Of a stretch of DNA of 64,000 nucleotides, positions 34,268-42,559 are shown piece after piece (the stretch's first letter is position 1; every line of letters begins with the position of its first letter). The notes under the pieces were generated by a model. It was given only the letters and a program-made list of their open reading frames with translations, made no database searches and was not told the origin of the DNA. The DNA comes from Acidimicrobiia bacterium (lineage in GTDB: Bacteria; Actinomycetota; Acidimicrobiia; Spongiisociales; ZC4RG35). Position numbers and translations under genes: made by a program. The stretch covers positions 34,569 through 98,568 of the forward strand of contig JACCTH010000021.1 of NCBI GenBank assembly GCA_013812505.1, in the 5' to 3' direction.

Positions 34268-35059
34268 GTGCCTGAGGGAGATACGGTTCTCGTCGCCGCC
34301 CGACGTCTCCACGAGGCCCTGGCCGGCAAGGCCATCAGGCGAAGCGACCTACGGATGCCAAGGATCGCAACCGCGGACCTTTCCGGGCAGACGGTCCTGG
34401 GGGTTGCCGCCCGCGGAAAACACATCTTGCTCCGAACCGACGCCGGCCTCACCCTCCACACACATTTCACGATGGATGGGACATGGCACCTGTATCAACC
34501 GGGCGAGAAGTGGCGCGGTCCCGGCTTTCAGGTTCGGGCGGTGATCGAAACCACCGACGTCGTGGCGGTGGGCTTTCGACTGGGGATCTGCGAACTGATC
34601 CGCACCGCCGACGAAACGCAGCGACTCCGGCATCTGGGGCCGGACGTACTGGGCGGCGACTGGGATCGAAACGAGGCAATCCGAAGACTCGGCACCCATC
34701 CCGAGCGCGAGGCCGGAACCATGCTGATCGATCAACGAGTGATGGCCGGGCCCGGCAACATCTACAAGTCGGAGGTCTGTTTCCTCGAAAGGCTCAATCC
34801 CTGGACTGCCTTGGGTGACGTGGCCGATCCCACGCGCCTCGTCGACCGGATGAAAGAGTTGATGGAGGCGAATCGGGAGGCCGGCCGGCAGATAACCACC
34901 GGCGACTCGCGGCCTGGTCATGAGCGTTGGGTGGCCGGTCGATGGCGTCTGGCCTGCCGTCGGTGTGGTTCCCAAATCCGCAAGGCGGACCAGGCAAGTT
35001 ACGACTTCGAGCGCGTCACCTACTGGTGCCCGACGTGTCAGCCAGCGCCCCCGGCTTGA
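34268..35059 (+). CDS. Fpg/Nei-family DNA glycosylase (Nei2-like)
   Basis: 263 residues. The N terminus after the initiator is PEGDT, with Pro2 as the Schiff-base nucleophile and Glu3; the PEGDT form is the Nei (not Fpg) type. The H2TH region reads DQRVMAGPGNIYKSEVCFLERLNPW. A zinc finger CRRCGSQIRKADQ...YWCPTC closes the protein. It removes oxidised pyrimidines. Its last 44 bp overlap a convergent TetR gene. The start GTG is 4 nt after the decarboxylase stop. Confidence 0.92.
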   Translation: MPEGDTVLVAARRLHEALAGKAIRRSDLRMPRIATADLSGQTVLGVAARGKHILLRTDAGLTLHTHFTMDGTWHLYQPGEKWRGPGFQVRAVIETTDVVAVGFRLGICELIRTADETQRLRHLGPDVLGGDWDRNEAIRRLGTHPEREAGTMLIDQRVMAGPGNIYKSEVCFLERLNPWTALGDVADPTRLVDRMKELMEANREAGRQITTGDSRPGHERWVAGRWRLACRRCGSQIRKADQASYDFERVTYWCPTCQPAPPA

Positions 35060-35627
35060 GCCCAAGCTCGAACTCGGCGTAGCCGAGGATCCATTCGGTG
35101 ACGGTGGCGCGGGCGATCGTCGAGCGATGGGCGACGACTTGGAGCGAAAGCCCATCGAGCATCGAAAGAATCCGCCAGGCGGTGGCGTCGGGGTCGTCGC
35201 ACTCGAAATCGCCGTTCTTGATCGTGGTCGCCAAGAGCTGCTGCCAAACGACGTTGAGCCGCTCCGAGGTGGCGCGTAAGGCGGGGCGACGGCTTGCCTC
35301 CGCCCACGCATCGAGCCAAAGCTGAAAGGCCCACTCGTTGTCAGCGATCGAATAGACGGCGAAGAACGCCCGCAGCCGACCAAGGGCAGTTTCTTCTGCG
35401 TGCATTGCTTGCTCGACTGCTTCGTAGTCCTCGCCCGCGGCCCGATCGAACGCGGCCGCCAGGACGTCGTCCATCGAGTCGAAGTAGTGGTGGATCAGCC
35501 CACTAGACGTTCCCATCTCGGCGGCGATGTCGCGCACGGTCGTCGCCCCGAGTCCCTTCCGTATGGCCACTGAGAGCGCAGCGGAGACAATCGCCGCGCG
35601 ACGCTCGCCGGGAGTCATCCGGGCCAC
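35016..35627 (-). CDS. TetR-family regulator (BetI-like) ending the Rieske operon
   Basis: 203 residues from GTG 35627, 3 nt after the acyl-CoA dehydrogenase stop. HTH: RRAAIVSAALSVAIRKGLGATTVRDIAAEMGTSSGLIHHYF in pattern, residues 9-49. The C-terminal part matches BetI-type ligand domains (EWAFQLWLDAWAEASRRPAL), a branch that often governs choline or other quaternary-amine genes. It probably controls its own operon. Confidence 0.85.
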   Translation of the reverse strand: MARMTPGERRAAIVSAALSVAIRKGLGATTVRDIAAEMGTSSGLIHHYFDSMDDVLAAAFDRAAGEDYEAVEQAMHAEETALGRLRAFFAVYSIADNEWAFQLWLDAWAEASRRPALRATSERLNVVWQQLLATTIKNGDFECDDPDATAWRILSMLDGLSLQVVAHRSTIARATVTEWILGYAEFELGLKPGALADTSGTSR

Positions 35628-35630
35628 GAT

Positions 35631-36803
35631 TCAGCCGACGATTCCCGTGCCCCGTTTGCGCAGCTGGTCAGCAATGATCGCCCGCTGCACCTCCGAGGCG
35701 CCTTCCCAAATCCGATCGACCCGCAACTCGCGCCAGAATCGCTCAGCAACATTCTCGCGCATGTATCCCCGACCTCCGAACACCTGCACTGCCCGGTCCG
35801 CGACGCGGTTAGCCATCTCCGAGGCGGTGAGCTTGGCCATCGAGGCATGGGCGTGGAGCAGCTTGACATCGGCTTTGTTGTCGACCTCATCGGCAGTCTG
35901 ATAAGTCATCAGACGGGCACCCCAGAGCTCGGTGAGCGAGTCGGCCAGCATGAACGCGATCGCCTGATAATCGGCCAGCTTCTTCTCGCCAATAATCCTC
36001 TGCTCAGCGAAAGCAGTCATCTCGTCGATAAGGCGCTCGGCGGCTCCGCAGCAGCGGGCTGCGATCATCAGCCGTTCGAACCGGAACCACTCCCGGGCAA
36101 ATGACATGCCGTCGCCTTCGGCTCCGATCAGGTTTGCGACCGGCACGCGCACGTCCTCGAAGGCCATCTCCCAGTGATGGTGGGCGTAGGTGTGGGTGTA
36201 GGCCGGAGTGCGAACGTGGCGGATCCCGGGAGTGTCCATGTCGACGAAGAAAAAGGCGTGTTCCCCCGCTCGGGGCCCCTCGGTCAGCACGCCTTGGAAG
36301 AACAAATAGTTGGCGAGGTTCGCCGACGTGACGTGCCATTTGACACCGTTGAGGACGTAGTGATCGCCGTCGCGGCGGGCTGTCGCCGTCAGCGCGGCGA
36401 CATCGGAACCGGCATGCTCCTCGGTTATCGCATAGGCCTCGGTCAGCTCTCCGGCGATGGTCGGCATCACCCACCGCTCCATCTGAAAGGAAGTGGCCAC
36501 CTCGGGGAGCCACGAAGGGGGAGTCGAGATGACCCAGCTCAACGCGTTGGTCACCCGGCCGGCCTGTTCCATGATCAGCACCTGCTGGCGTGTGGTGTAT
36601 CCCGGTCCGCCGAGCTCGAGCGGCTGGTTGATCGCCAAGAACCCGAGCTCGCGGACGAGCTTCTCGTGCCGCGCTTGTACGTCGTCAGGGATCTCACCCT
36701 GGTTCATCTCGGCGTGGACCTCCCACGGGATCAGTTCCTCGTCGACGAACTGCCGTGCCCGAAGTTGGATTTCTCGATCAGCGGCCGAGAACTGGTAGCT
36801 CAA
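35631..36803 (-). CDS. Acyl-CoA dehydrogenase family flavoprotein
   Basis: 390 residues from TTG 36803 in a TTGA overlap with the FAD oxidoreductase gene. ACAD signatures are AYAITEEHAGSDVAAL (FAD contact), VLNGVKWHVTSANLANYLFF, and the C-terminal VQVFGGRGYMRENVAERFWRELRVDRIWEGASEVQR. It oxidises an acyl-CoA or a related nitrogen-bearing substrate at the alpha-beta bond. In this operon it may act on the carbon skeleton left after demethylation. Confidence 0.9.
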   Translation of the reverse strand: MSYQFSAADREIQLRARQFVDEELIPWEVHAEMNQGEIPDDVQARHEKLVRELGFLAINQPLELGGPGYTTRQQVLIMEQAGRVTNALSWVISTPPSWLPEVATSFQMERWVMPTIAGELTEAYAITEEHAGSDVAALTATARRDGDHYVLNGVKWHVTSANLANYLFFQGVLTEGPRAGEHAFFFVDMDTPGIRHVRTPAYTHTYAHHHWEMAFEDVRVPVANLIGAEGDGMSFAREWFRFERLMIAARCCGAAERLIDEMTAFAEQRIIGEKKLADYQAIAFMLADSLTELWGARLMTYQTADEVDNKADVKLLHAHASMAKLTASEMANRVADRAVQVFGGRGYMRENVAERFWRELRVDRIWEGASEVQRAIIADQLRKRGTGIVG

Positions 36804-38413
36804 ATGGCGCTGGCCCCGTTGGCCCGGTCCTTCAAGATCTGCTGGCTGGCGAGCTTGCCAGGAGCGCCCATCACGCAGCCTCCGGGATGGGTGCCGGAGC
36901 CGCACTGGTAGTAGCCGTCGATCGGGGTCCGGTACTGATTCCAGCCCGGGGCCGGTCGGAAAAAGAACATCTGCGGGGCTAGGAACTCGCCGGCGAAGAT
37001 GTTTCCTTCCGTCAAGCCGACGACTCGTTCGATGTCGAGCGGGGTCACCACCTCGCGGTGGAGGACCAGGTCGGAAAAGCCAGGGAAGAAGCCGTCGAGG
37101 GTGCGCTGGACGGTGTCACCCAGGTTCTGGCGTTCTGAATCCCAATCCGACTCCCGCAGGTGATACGACGCGTATTGGATGAAACAACTCATAACGTGCT
37201 TGCCGGGTGGCGCCATGTCGGGATCGATAGTCGACTGGATGGCACAGTCGATATAGGGGCGGCTCGAGTACCAGCCGTACTTGGCTTCGTCATAGGCCCG
37301 CTCGAGGTAGTCCATCGACGGACCGATGTTGGTGAACCCGCGGTACTGGTCGCCGCGGTCGCCAAGGGTTGGGAACCGGGGCAGGCCGTCGAGGGCGAAA
37401 TTGACTTTGGCTGACGTGCCCTGGAAGCGGAAGCGCTCGATGTTCTCGACGAGATCGGAAGGAAGCTCGCGGGGGTCGACCAGCTGGAGGAAGGTACGCC
37501 GAGGGTCGAGGGCGCTTACCACGACATCGGCTGCGATCTCTGTGCCGTCCTCGAGGGCAACCCCAGTCGCCTTGCCGTTGACGGTCATCACGGTGGTGAC
37601 CGGGCTTTCGAGAATGATCTCGGCTCCGAAGGCCTGCGCGGCGCGAGCTAGCACCTGGGTGAATCCGCCGTTGCCGCCTTTGTGAAAGGCCCACGAGCCG
37701 AACACGCCATCGTGCTCACCGATGTTGTGATAAAGCAGCACCAATCCCGAGCCCTGCGATCGCGGCCCGACCTTGGTGCCGATGATCGACGACGAAGCCA
37801 GATATCCCTTCAGCAGCTCCGACTCGAAGTAGTCGTCGAGGAAATCGGCGGCGCTCCCGGTCAGCAGGCGAACCGCGTTGTGGAGCACTCGCGGTTCGAG
37901 GTCGCGCATTTGCTGGGCGAGGGCCGCCATCGCCACGAGCTCTTCGGGGTCTTTCGAGAAAAGGTTGGGGGGGACGTTGTCGAGCAACGGCTTCATTGCC
38001 TGACATACCCGCGAGATGTCGTGCTCGTACTGGTCGTAGGCATCGGCGTCTTTCTTCGAAAGCCTCGACACTTCCTTTACGTTGAGGTCGTGGTCCTGGC
38101 CAAGCAGCAGGTAGTCGCCGTCCTCGCCGGGAGCAAAACTCGACGGCATCAAGAGCGGCATGAAACCGTGCTTGGTCAGCTCGAGCTCATGGATGATGTC
38201 GGGACGGAGCAGGCTCAGGGCATAGGAGAAAGTGGTGAACCAGAACCCAGGCTTGAGCTCCTCGGTGATGGCCGCCCCTCCCACCAGATGCCGACGTTCG
38301 ACGATCAGCGTGCTGAGACCGGCTTTGGCGAGATAGGCCCCGTTGACCAGGCCGTTGTGACCGCCACCGACCACGATCGCGTCGTATTTCCTTTGGCTCG
38401 GTTGGCTCATCAA
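36800..38413 (-). CDS. FAD-dependent oxidoreductase, phytoene-desaturase/PYROXD2-like
   Basis: 537 residues. The Rossmann dinucleotide motif DAIVVGGGHNGLVNGAYLAKAG is followed by VERRHLVGGAA. The C-terminal FAD segment is YYQCGSGTHPGGCVMGAPGKLA. The family is the phytoene desaturase/amine oxidase fold; members outside carotenoid pathways oxidise diverse hydrophobic or amine substrates. No carotenoid genes accompany it. It is ATGA-coupled to the GcvT-like gene. Confidence 0.85.
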   Translation of the reverse strand: MMSQPSQRKYDAIVVGGGHNGLVNGAYLAKAGLSTLIVERRHLVGGAAITEELKPGFWFTTFSYALSLLRPDIIHELELTKHGFMPLLMPSSFAPGEDGDYLLLGQDHDLNVKEVSRLSKKDADAYDQYEHDISRVCQAMKPLLDNVPPNLFSKDPEELVAMAALAQQMRDLEPRVLHNAVRLLTGSAADFLDDYFESELLKGYLASSSIIGTKVGPRSQGSGLVLLYHNIGEHDGVFGSWAFHKGGNGGFTQVLARAAQAFGAEIILESPVTTVMTVNGKATGVALEDGTEIAADVVVSALDPRRTFLQLVDPRELPSDLVENIERFRFQGTSAKVNFALDGLPRFPTLGDRGDQYRGFTNIGPSMDYLERAYDEAKYGWYSSRPYIDCAIQSTIDPDMAPPGKHVMSCFIQYASYHLRESDWDSERQNLGDTVQRTLDGFFPGFSDLVLHREVVTPLDIERVVGLTEGNIFAGEFLAPQMFFFRPAPGWNQYRTPIDGYYQCGSGTHPGGCVMGAPGKLASQQILKDRANGASAI

Positions 38414-39606
38414 GCAGTCTTCCTCTGGGGGTTGTAGAGCGGGAGCCGCACCACCTCGGCGCCGACCCGTTCGTAGCGGTGATTGACGGTGACTTCGAGA
38501 TCGACTCGGTTTCCGGGTTTCGCCAGTTCGGGCTTCACCCGGGCGATGGCTATGTGCCTTTGCAGGACCGGTGAGTACATGAAGCTCGTTGCGTAGCCGA
38601 CTCGCTGGTAGTCGGCGTCATAGAGCATGAACTCCTCCGCCACCGGGACATGGTCCTTGGGGGGAACGAGCCCGGCGTTGTTGTACATCTGGTCATAGTC
38701 GAGCCAGTCGACCACCAGCCCGACGAGCTTCCAACGCGAAGTCTGCTCGGCGAGCTCGTTGCGGATCGCCTTGCGGCCGATGAACGGACGGTCATCGTCG
38801 AGGTCGCGCAGCATCCATCCCAGGCCCAGCTCGATCGGAGTTGACCGGTGTTCGTCGTTCCAGGCGAAACGGCTCGATTCGAAATCGGCGTCGAGGAGAA
38901 GCAGGCCGGCCTCGATACGCGCCATCAACAGGGCGATCTGGCCGAAGGGAAGGATGCCGTGGCCCTCGCCGGCATCCATGATGCGGTCCCACACCGAGAG
39001 CGCATCCGCCGAATCGACCCACACCTCATACCCGAGATCACCCGTGAAGCCAGTTCGCGAGATGGTGACGGCGGCATCGCCGATCTTGGAGTCGACGACG
39101 TGGAAGTAGCGGATCGTTTCCATTTCTGGGGCGAGCGCGGCGATTACCTGACGGGAGCGAGGGCCCTGCACGGCCAGGGTGCCGAGCTGCTCGGTCACCT
39201 CTTCGATCTCGACTCGGCTGTAACCGATCAGGTTCTGGAAGTAGGAGAGGTTGGGTCGGGCAGAGGTGAGTAGAAACTGGTCGCCGGCGAGGCGAAGCAC
39301 AACGCCGTCTTCGATCACGTAGCCGCTGTCGTCGCACCAGATTGTGTAGTGGGCCTGGCCGGGAAGGCATTTTTGGATGTTGCGAGCGAGGACGCCGCTC
39401 AGGAACTTCTCAGCGTCGGTCCCGGTGATTCGATACTTATAGAGAGGAGTGGAGTCAAAGACGCCGACCGCGTTACGGATGGCGAAGTACTCGAACTTCT
39501 CGGCCATCTGATACTTCTCGGCCACGAGGTATCCGGCCCAGTGGCTCCAAAGTCCGGTCTCGTTGGCTGACTGCACCCGGGGATGGAACGGGGTGGTCCG
39601 GAACAT
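38410..39606 (-). CDS. GcvT-like aminomethyltransferase / THF-dependent demethylase
   Basis: 398 residues from ATG 39606. It has the GcvT folate-binding core (LAVQGPRSRQVI, SRTGFTGDLGYEVWV, LLMARIEAGL) and the C-terminal beta-barrel (DRPFIGRKAI, RVGYATSFMYSPVL, IAIARV). Relatives move one-carbon units from N-, O- or S-methyl substrates to tetrahydrofolate (sarcosine/dimethylglycine enzymes, DmdA, LigM). Next to a Rieske oxygenase and a flavoprotein an N-demethylation role is the best guess. Confidence 0.85.
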   Translation of the reverse strand: MFRTTPFHPRVQSANETGLWSHWAGYLVAEKYQMAEKFEYFAIRNAVGVFDSTPLYKYRITGTDAEKFLSGVLARNIQKCLPGQAHYTIWCDDSGYVIEDGVVLRLAGDQFLLTSARPNLSYFQNLIGYSRVEIEEVTEQLGTLAVQGPRSRQVIAALAPEMETIRYFHVVDSKIGDAAVTISRTGFTGDLGYEVWVDSADALSVWDRIMDAGEGHGILPFGQIALLMARIEAGLLLLDADFESSRFAWNDEHRSTPIELGLGWMLRDLDDDRPFIGRKAIRNELAEQTSRWKLVGLVVDWLDYDQMYNNAGLVPPKDHVPVAEEFMLYDADYQRVGYATSFMYSPVLQRHIAIARVKPELAKPGNRVDLEVTVNHRYERVGAEVVRLPLYNPQRKTA

Positions 39607-39652
39607 CGCCGCTACCCTAGCCCGTGTTGGACAAGTGCGCAACGGCCGTTTC

Positions 39653-39713
39653 TCCCCCCGGAGGGGGAAGTACCCGAGAGCAGCGAGGGGGTAGGGGGCG
39701 TTTTCTCAAACGC
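39653..39713. other. Two hairpins in the Rieske-GcvT intergenic gap
   Basis: TCCCCC-CGGA-GGGGGA (39653-39668) and GCGTTT-TCTC-AAACGC (39698-39713); the second covers the Rieske stop codon. The 99-nt gap is otherwise a G/C-rich low-complexity stretch. The hairpins could stabilise the Rieske mRNA end or attenuate transcription into the rest of the operon. Confidence 0.5.
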
Positions 39714-40881
39714 GAGAGCTTTGGGGCATCAACGGCGGACGGACCTGATCGCCTTGGTATGCCTGGGCGACCATGTTGAGGAACTGGTAGTTGGTGCTTT
39801 CCCAGGGGCTGAGTGGACCAGGGCGGAACCCGCGGTTGGCGGACCCCCGTTGCACTCCTTCGCAGGCGTTCCAGTCTTCGCGGTTGGTGATGTCCCAGAA
39901 GTCGACGGCGTAGGCGGGGTCGAATCCTTGTTGAGCGATCGACTCCGGAGCGAAGAGCCAGTCGCACTCGATGAAAGTCCGGCCGGGTGCGAGTGGCACC
40001 AAGCGATGGGTCATCACGTAGTCCGGATGCGGACTGATCAACAGGTTGGGGAAAAGGCCGAGGTAAAGCACCTCTCGCTCCCCTTCAGGTCGCAACCCGC
40101 GGAAGTTGATGCCTTGTGACTCGCCAGTAAGCGACATCGTGGCTGCGTGATCCTTCAAGAGCATGTTCCCCCCACACCAGAGACCGGTCGGAGCGATGTC
40201 CTCTCCCGAATCGGGTGGCGTCACCTGGCAAAGCTCGGGATGGATCGTGGTGCAGTGGTAGCACTCGTGGTAGTTCTCGGCGACGAGCTTCCAATTGGCC
40301 GCAATCTCATAGGAGTGGCGAGCCACGAGGACGAGCCGGCCAGGCTCGTAAGGAATAATGACCTCCTCGAGATTCCCGATCGTGGCGGACAAGGGCGCCG
40401 CATTGCCACTGAGATCGAGGAAAAGCCATCCCAGCCACTCGTCGACACGGAGACTCATGAGGGGCCAGGCCGACATGTCAAAGTCCGGGGCTTGAGTCAA
40501 GGTCGGAGCAGCTCGAAGGCTGCCATCGAGCCGATAAGACCAAGAGTGATAGGGGCATCGAATCAGACGGACGTCGACAGCATCGCCGGCTTCAACCAAC
40601 GGGTGCCCGCGATGCCGGCAAACGTTGGAGAACCCGCGCACGACCCCGTCGGCGTCCCGGGAGAGGAGGATGGTCTCCCTACCGACTTCCACCGCCCTCA
40701 CCTGCATCGGACCGAGAAGATCCTCCTTGCGGCCGAGGCACACCCAGTGCCGGCCGAAGATTTCGTCGACTTCCCAATCGAACACGTCCTGTGACTGGTA
40801 GGCGGCCGCCGGCAGAGTCCGACTCTCTCCGAATGGCGCCAGAACATCAGCAACAGCTAACTGGTCGATAGGGGCGTGCAT
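39706..40881 (-). CDS. Rieske-type oxygenase alpha subunit (quaternary-amine/carnitine-monooxygenase type)
   Basis: 391 residues. Rieske [2Fe-2S] ligands are Cys88/His90 in VCRHRGH and Cys109/His112 in CPYHSW. The mononuclear iron region ENYHECYHCTTIHPEL supplies His209 and His214, and the bridging acid three residues before His209 is Glu206 rather than Asp, as in carnitine monooxygenase CntA. YEIAANWKLVAENY precedes it. I infer an N-methyl or quaternary-amine oxygenase. A reductase partner is not seen nearby. A probable operator lies 19 nt upstream of the ATG. Confidence 0.9.
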   Translation of the reverse strand: MHAPIDQLAVADVLAPFGESRTLPAAAYQSQDVFDWEVDEIFGRHWVCLGRKEDLLGPMQVRAVEVGRETILLSRDADGVVRGFSNVCRHRGHPLVEAGDAVDVRLIRCPYHSWSYRLDGSLRAAPTLTQAPDFDMSAWPLMSLRVDEWLGWLFLDLSGNAAPLSATIGNLEEVIIPYEPGRLVLVARHSYEIAANWKLVAENYHECYHCTTIHPELCQVTPPDSGEDIAPTGLWCGGNMLLKDHAATMSLTGESQGINFRGLRPEGEREVLYLGLFPNLLISPHPDYVMTHRLVPLAPGRTFIECDWLFAPESIAQQGFDPAYAVDFWDITNREDWNACEGVQRGSANRGFRPGPLSPWESTNYQFLNMVAQAYQGDQVRPPLMPQSSRV

Positions 40882-40898
40882 AGAAAGACCCTAGTTTG

Positions 40899-40916
40899 TT
40901 GAACCTCCGTTCAGTT
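40899..40916. promoter_or_regulatory. Operator-like inverted repeat before the Rieske operon
   Basis: TTGAACCTCCGTTCAGTT; TGAAC (40900-40904) and GTTCA (40909-40913) are perfect inverted halves with a 4-nt spacer. It lies between the divergent Rieske gene and the truncated aminotransferase gene. The same 18-bp pattern occurs at 41798-41815 in front of the TetR and binding-protein genes (13 of 18 bases identical, same spacing). Confidence 0.65.
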
Positions 40917-40958
40917 TACCTGATACCCTTCTTGGCGGCCTACGACAAGGAGTGCCTC

Positions 40959-41147
40959 ATGGTGGCGTCGCATGCCACCCGTTCGATAATCGATCTCACG
41001 GAGACGAAGAATCTCGACCGGATCATCGCCTCCGAGACCGAGCGATTTCGCCAGCGAATGGCACGCTCGCCTGGGCGGGGTTGGCCACACCGTTTCGCAT
41101 CAAGGCCATATAGAGCGTCTCCCGATAGTCGTCGTAAAGCCCGGTGA
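40959..41147 (+). pseudogene. 5' fragment of a class III aminotransferase-like gene
   Basis: The ATG at 40959 has AAGGAG 6 nt upstream. The first 37 or so residues (SIIDLTETKNLDRIIASETERFRQRMARS in pattern) look like the N-terminal helix of class III aminotransferases found in amine-catabolic clusters. After about 41070 the frame becomes low-complexity Arg/Pro residues to a stop at 41147, and it is antisense to the binding-protein gene. The remaining roughly 400 residues are missing, so this is a truncated gene. The family call rests on a short stretch. Confidence 0.5.
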
Positions 41148-41784
41148 TTCCCTTGTACTTGGGGTTCCAGAACACGTCCCAGGGGTTCTCGAGGTCGAGA
41201 ACGTCGGCGTCGTCGACCAAATCGGTCCTCCAACCGATGCCGGTCGGGTAGACCACATATGGAACGGTGTATTGCGACCCCTCGTCATAGAAAGGATCGG
41301 CGAGCTGTGGCCACACGTTCGCCAGGTTCGGTAAATAGTCTTGGTTAAGGGGCTGAATCAATTTTCCTGCCACAACCTTGGGCACAGACTGCGCAGTTGG
41401 GAACCACACGTCGTAGCTGACCTCGCCCGAGAGGAGTTTCGCCAGAGCTTCCTCTTCGTTGAAAAACGTGGTTAGTGCGATTTCCACTCCCAGTGCTTCC
41501 TGGGCCGCGACCACCGTGTCGGGATTTATGTAGTCGGCCCAGTTGTAGAGCCGCAGCGGCCCCTCCTCAGGCGACATCCCCGACGCGATAGCGGTGTTGT
41601 CCTCAAACAGAGGCTGGCCAACCGGACTGGCCGGGGTGCCGATGGCGAGCTCAGTGGCGACAAAGTCGGCGCCGCCGCACGCCGCCAGGACGGCGGAGAT
41701 CGTCGGAAGCGACACGCCCATAGCCATTGCCCGCCGGATGAATTGGCGGCGGGTGACGCCGTCGAGACGGCGAGGAGTTGTCAT
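41023..41784 (-). pseudogene. Truncated spermidine/putrescine-type ABC substrate-binding lipoprotein
   Basis: The ATG at 41784 follows GGGAGG. A Tat-like start TRRQFIRRAMA and lipobox AVLAAC are followed by the PotD-type fold: LRLYNWADYINPDTV, LTTFFNEEEALAKLLSGEVSYDVWFPT, VVAGKLIQPLNQDYLPN, VVYPTGIGWRTDLV, FWNPKYKGITGLYDDYRETL (quoted as separate blocks). It stops after 253 residues where relatives run to about 350-400. The end (after about 41075) is antisense to the aminotransferase fragment. Probably non-functional as it stands. Confidence 0.75.
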
Positions 41785-41797
41785 CTGATCCTCCCTA

Positions 41798-41815
41798 TTG
41801 AACGAGTGCTCAGTT
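41798..41815. promoter_or_regulatory. Second operator-like site, between binding-protein and TetR genes
   Basis: TTGAACGAGTGCTCAGTT; halves TGAAC (41799-41803) and GCTCA (41808-41812) are inverted with one mismatch. It lies 13 nt upstream of the binding-protein ATG and 52 nt upstream of the tetR ATG. It shares spacing and flanks with the site at 40899-40916, so one regulator probably binds both. Confidence 0.6.
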
Positions 41816-41840
41816 GGAAAGATAACCATGAACGGCTCCG

Positions 41841-41865
41841 AATGGATGCGTCGATAGCATCCATT
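41841..41865. promoter_or_regulatory. 9-bp inverted repeat just before the tetR start
   Basis: AATGGATGC (41841-41849), 7 nt, GCATCCATT (41857-41865), ending 2 nt before the ATG at 41868. It may be an autoregulatory operator or an mRNA hairpin over the ribosome site; no clear Shine-Dalgarno is visible, which would fit a leaderless transcript. Confidence 0.5.
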
Positions 41866-41867
41866 TC

Positions 41868-42479
41868 ATGGCCCGCCCAAGCATGACCGAGGAACGCCAC
41901 CGCCAGATCCTCGAGGCGGCCGCCGCCGTGATCGCCGAGCGTGGAGTGTGCGACGCCCGGATCAGCGACATCGCCACCCGGATCGGGACGAGCCCGGCCC
42001 TGATCCTCTATTACTTCCCCGGCAAGGACGCGTTGCTGGCCGAGGCGCTCGCCTATCGCGACCAACAGTTCTTTGACAGCGTTGCCTCAGAGCTGACCGA
42101 GGCCGACAGCCCCAGCCGACGGCTCGAGGCGCTGATCGAAGCGAGCTCTCCGCCCGACGAACCCCTCGAGCAAGACAGCGAGTGGCTCCTCTGGCTCGAT
42201 GTCTGGACCCGTTCCCGGCATGACGACACGCTCGCCAAGACCCGGATGAGGATGGACAACCTCTTTCGGGCTGCAATCGAAGAGATCGTTTCTGACGGCA
42301 TCGAGAAAGCGGACTTTCAGTCTGTCGCCGTGAAGGATTTCGCCATCAACCTCTCTGCATTGATCGACGGACTGGCGATCCAGGTCCTGTTGAAGGATCC
42401 GGCGGTCGACTCGGCCACCATGCGCCGGCTGTGCCTCGGCTTCGCTAGAACCCAGCTCGGCATGTCCATCAGGGTCTGA
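41868..42479 (+). CDS. TetR-family regulator (BetI-like) of the amine-catabolic island
   Basis: 203 residues. HTH in residues 7-50: ERHRQILEAAAAVIAERGV, RISDIATRIGTSPALILYYFPGKDALL in pattern. The C-terminal domain has DSEWLLWLDVWTRSRHDD, close to BetI-type regulators and to the other TetR at 35.0-35.6 kb. It is divergent from the truncated binding-protein gene, with two inverted repeats in the 83-nt gap. Probably represses the island until its substrate or a CoA product is present. Confidence 0.88.
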   Translation: MARPSMTEERHRQILEAAAAVIAERGVCDARISDIATRIGTSPALILYYFPGKDALLAEALAYRDQQFFDSVASELTEADSPSRRLEALIEASSPPDEPLEQDSEWLLWLDVWTRSRHDDTLAKTRMRMDNLFRAAIEEIVSDGIEKADFQSVAVKDFAINLSALIDGLAIQVLLKDPAVDSATMRRLCLGFARTQLGMSIRV

Positions 42480-42559
42480 GAATGGGCAAAGTCTGAGGAT
42501 GGGGCAAGGTCTGGAACATGGGCACGGTCTTAAGGATGGGCAGGGTCTGACGTTGGGGG
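42468..42559 (+). repeat. Imperfect tandem repeats (17-19 nt) from the tetR stop into the next gene
   Basis: The unit ATGGGCAAAGTCTGAGG (42482-42498) is followed by variants at 42499-42517, 42518-42535 and 42536-42559. Each begins ATGGG and carries GTCT. The tetR end itself, ATCAGGGTCTGAGA (42468-42481), looks like the founding copy. Three units contain short frames of the kind ATG GGC NNN GTC; at 42482 and 42536 these close at once with TGA. Confidence 0.8.

Noticed and set aside
42468..42559. Possible CRISPR-like or riboswitch region
   Set aside because: Units abut without spacers and vary in length; no conserved riboswitch core is visible. Best read as tandem duplication.
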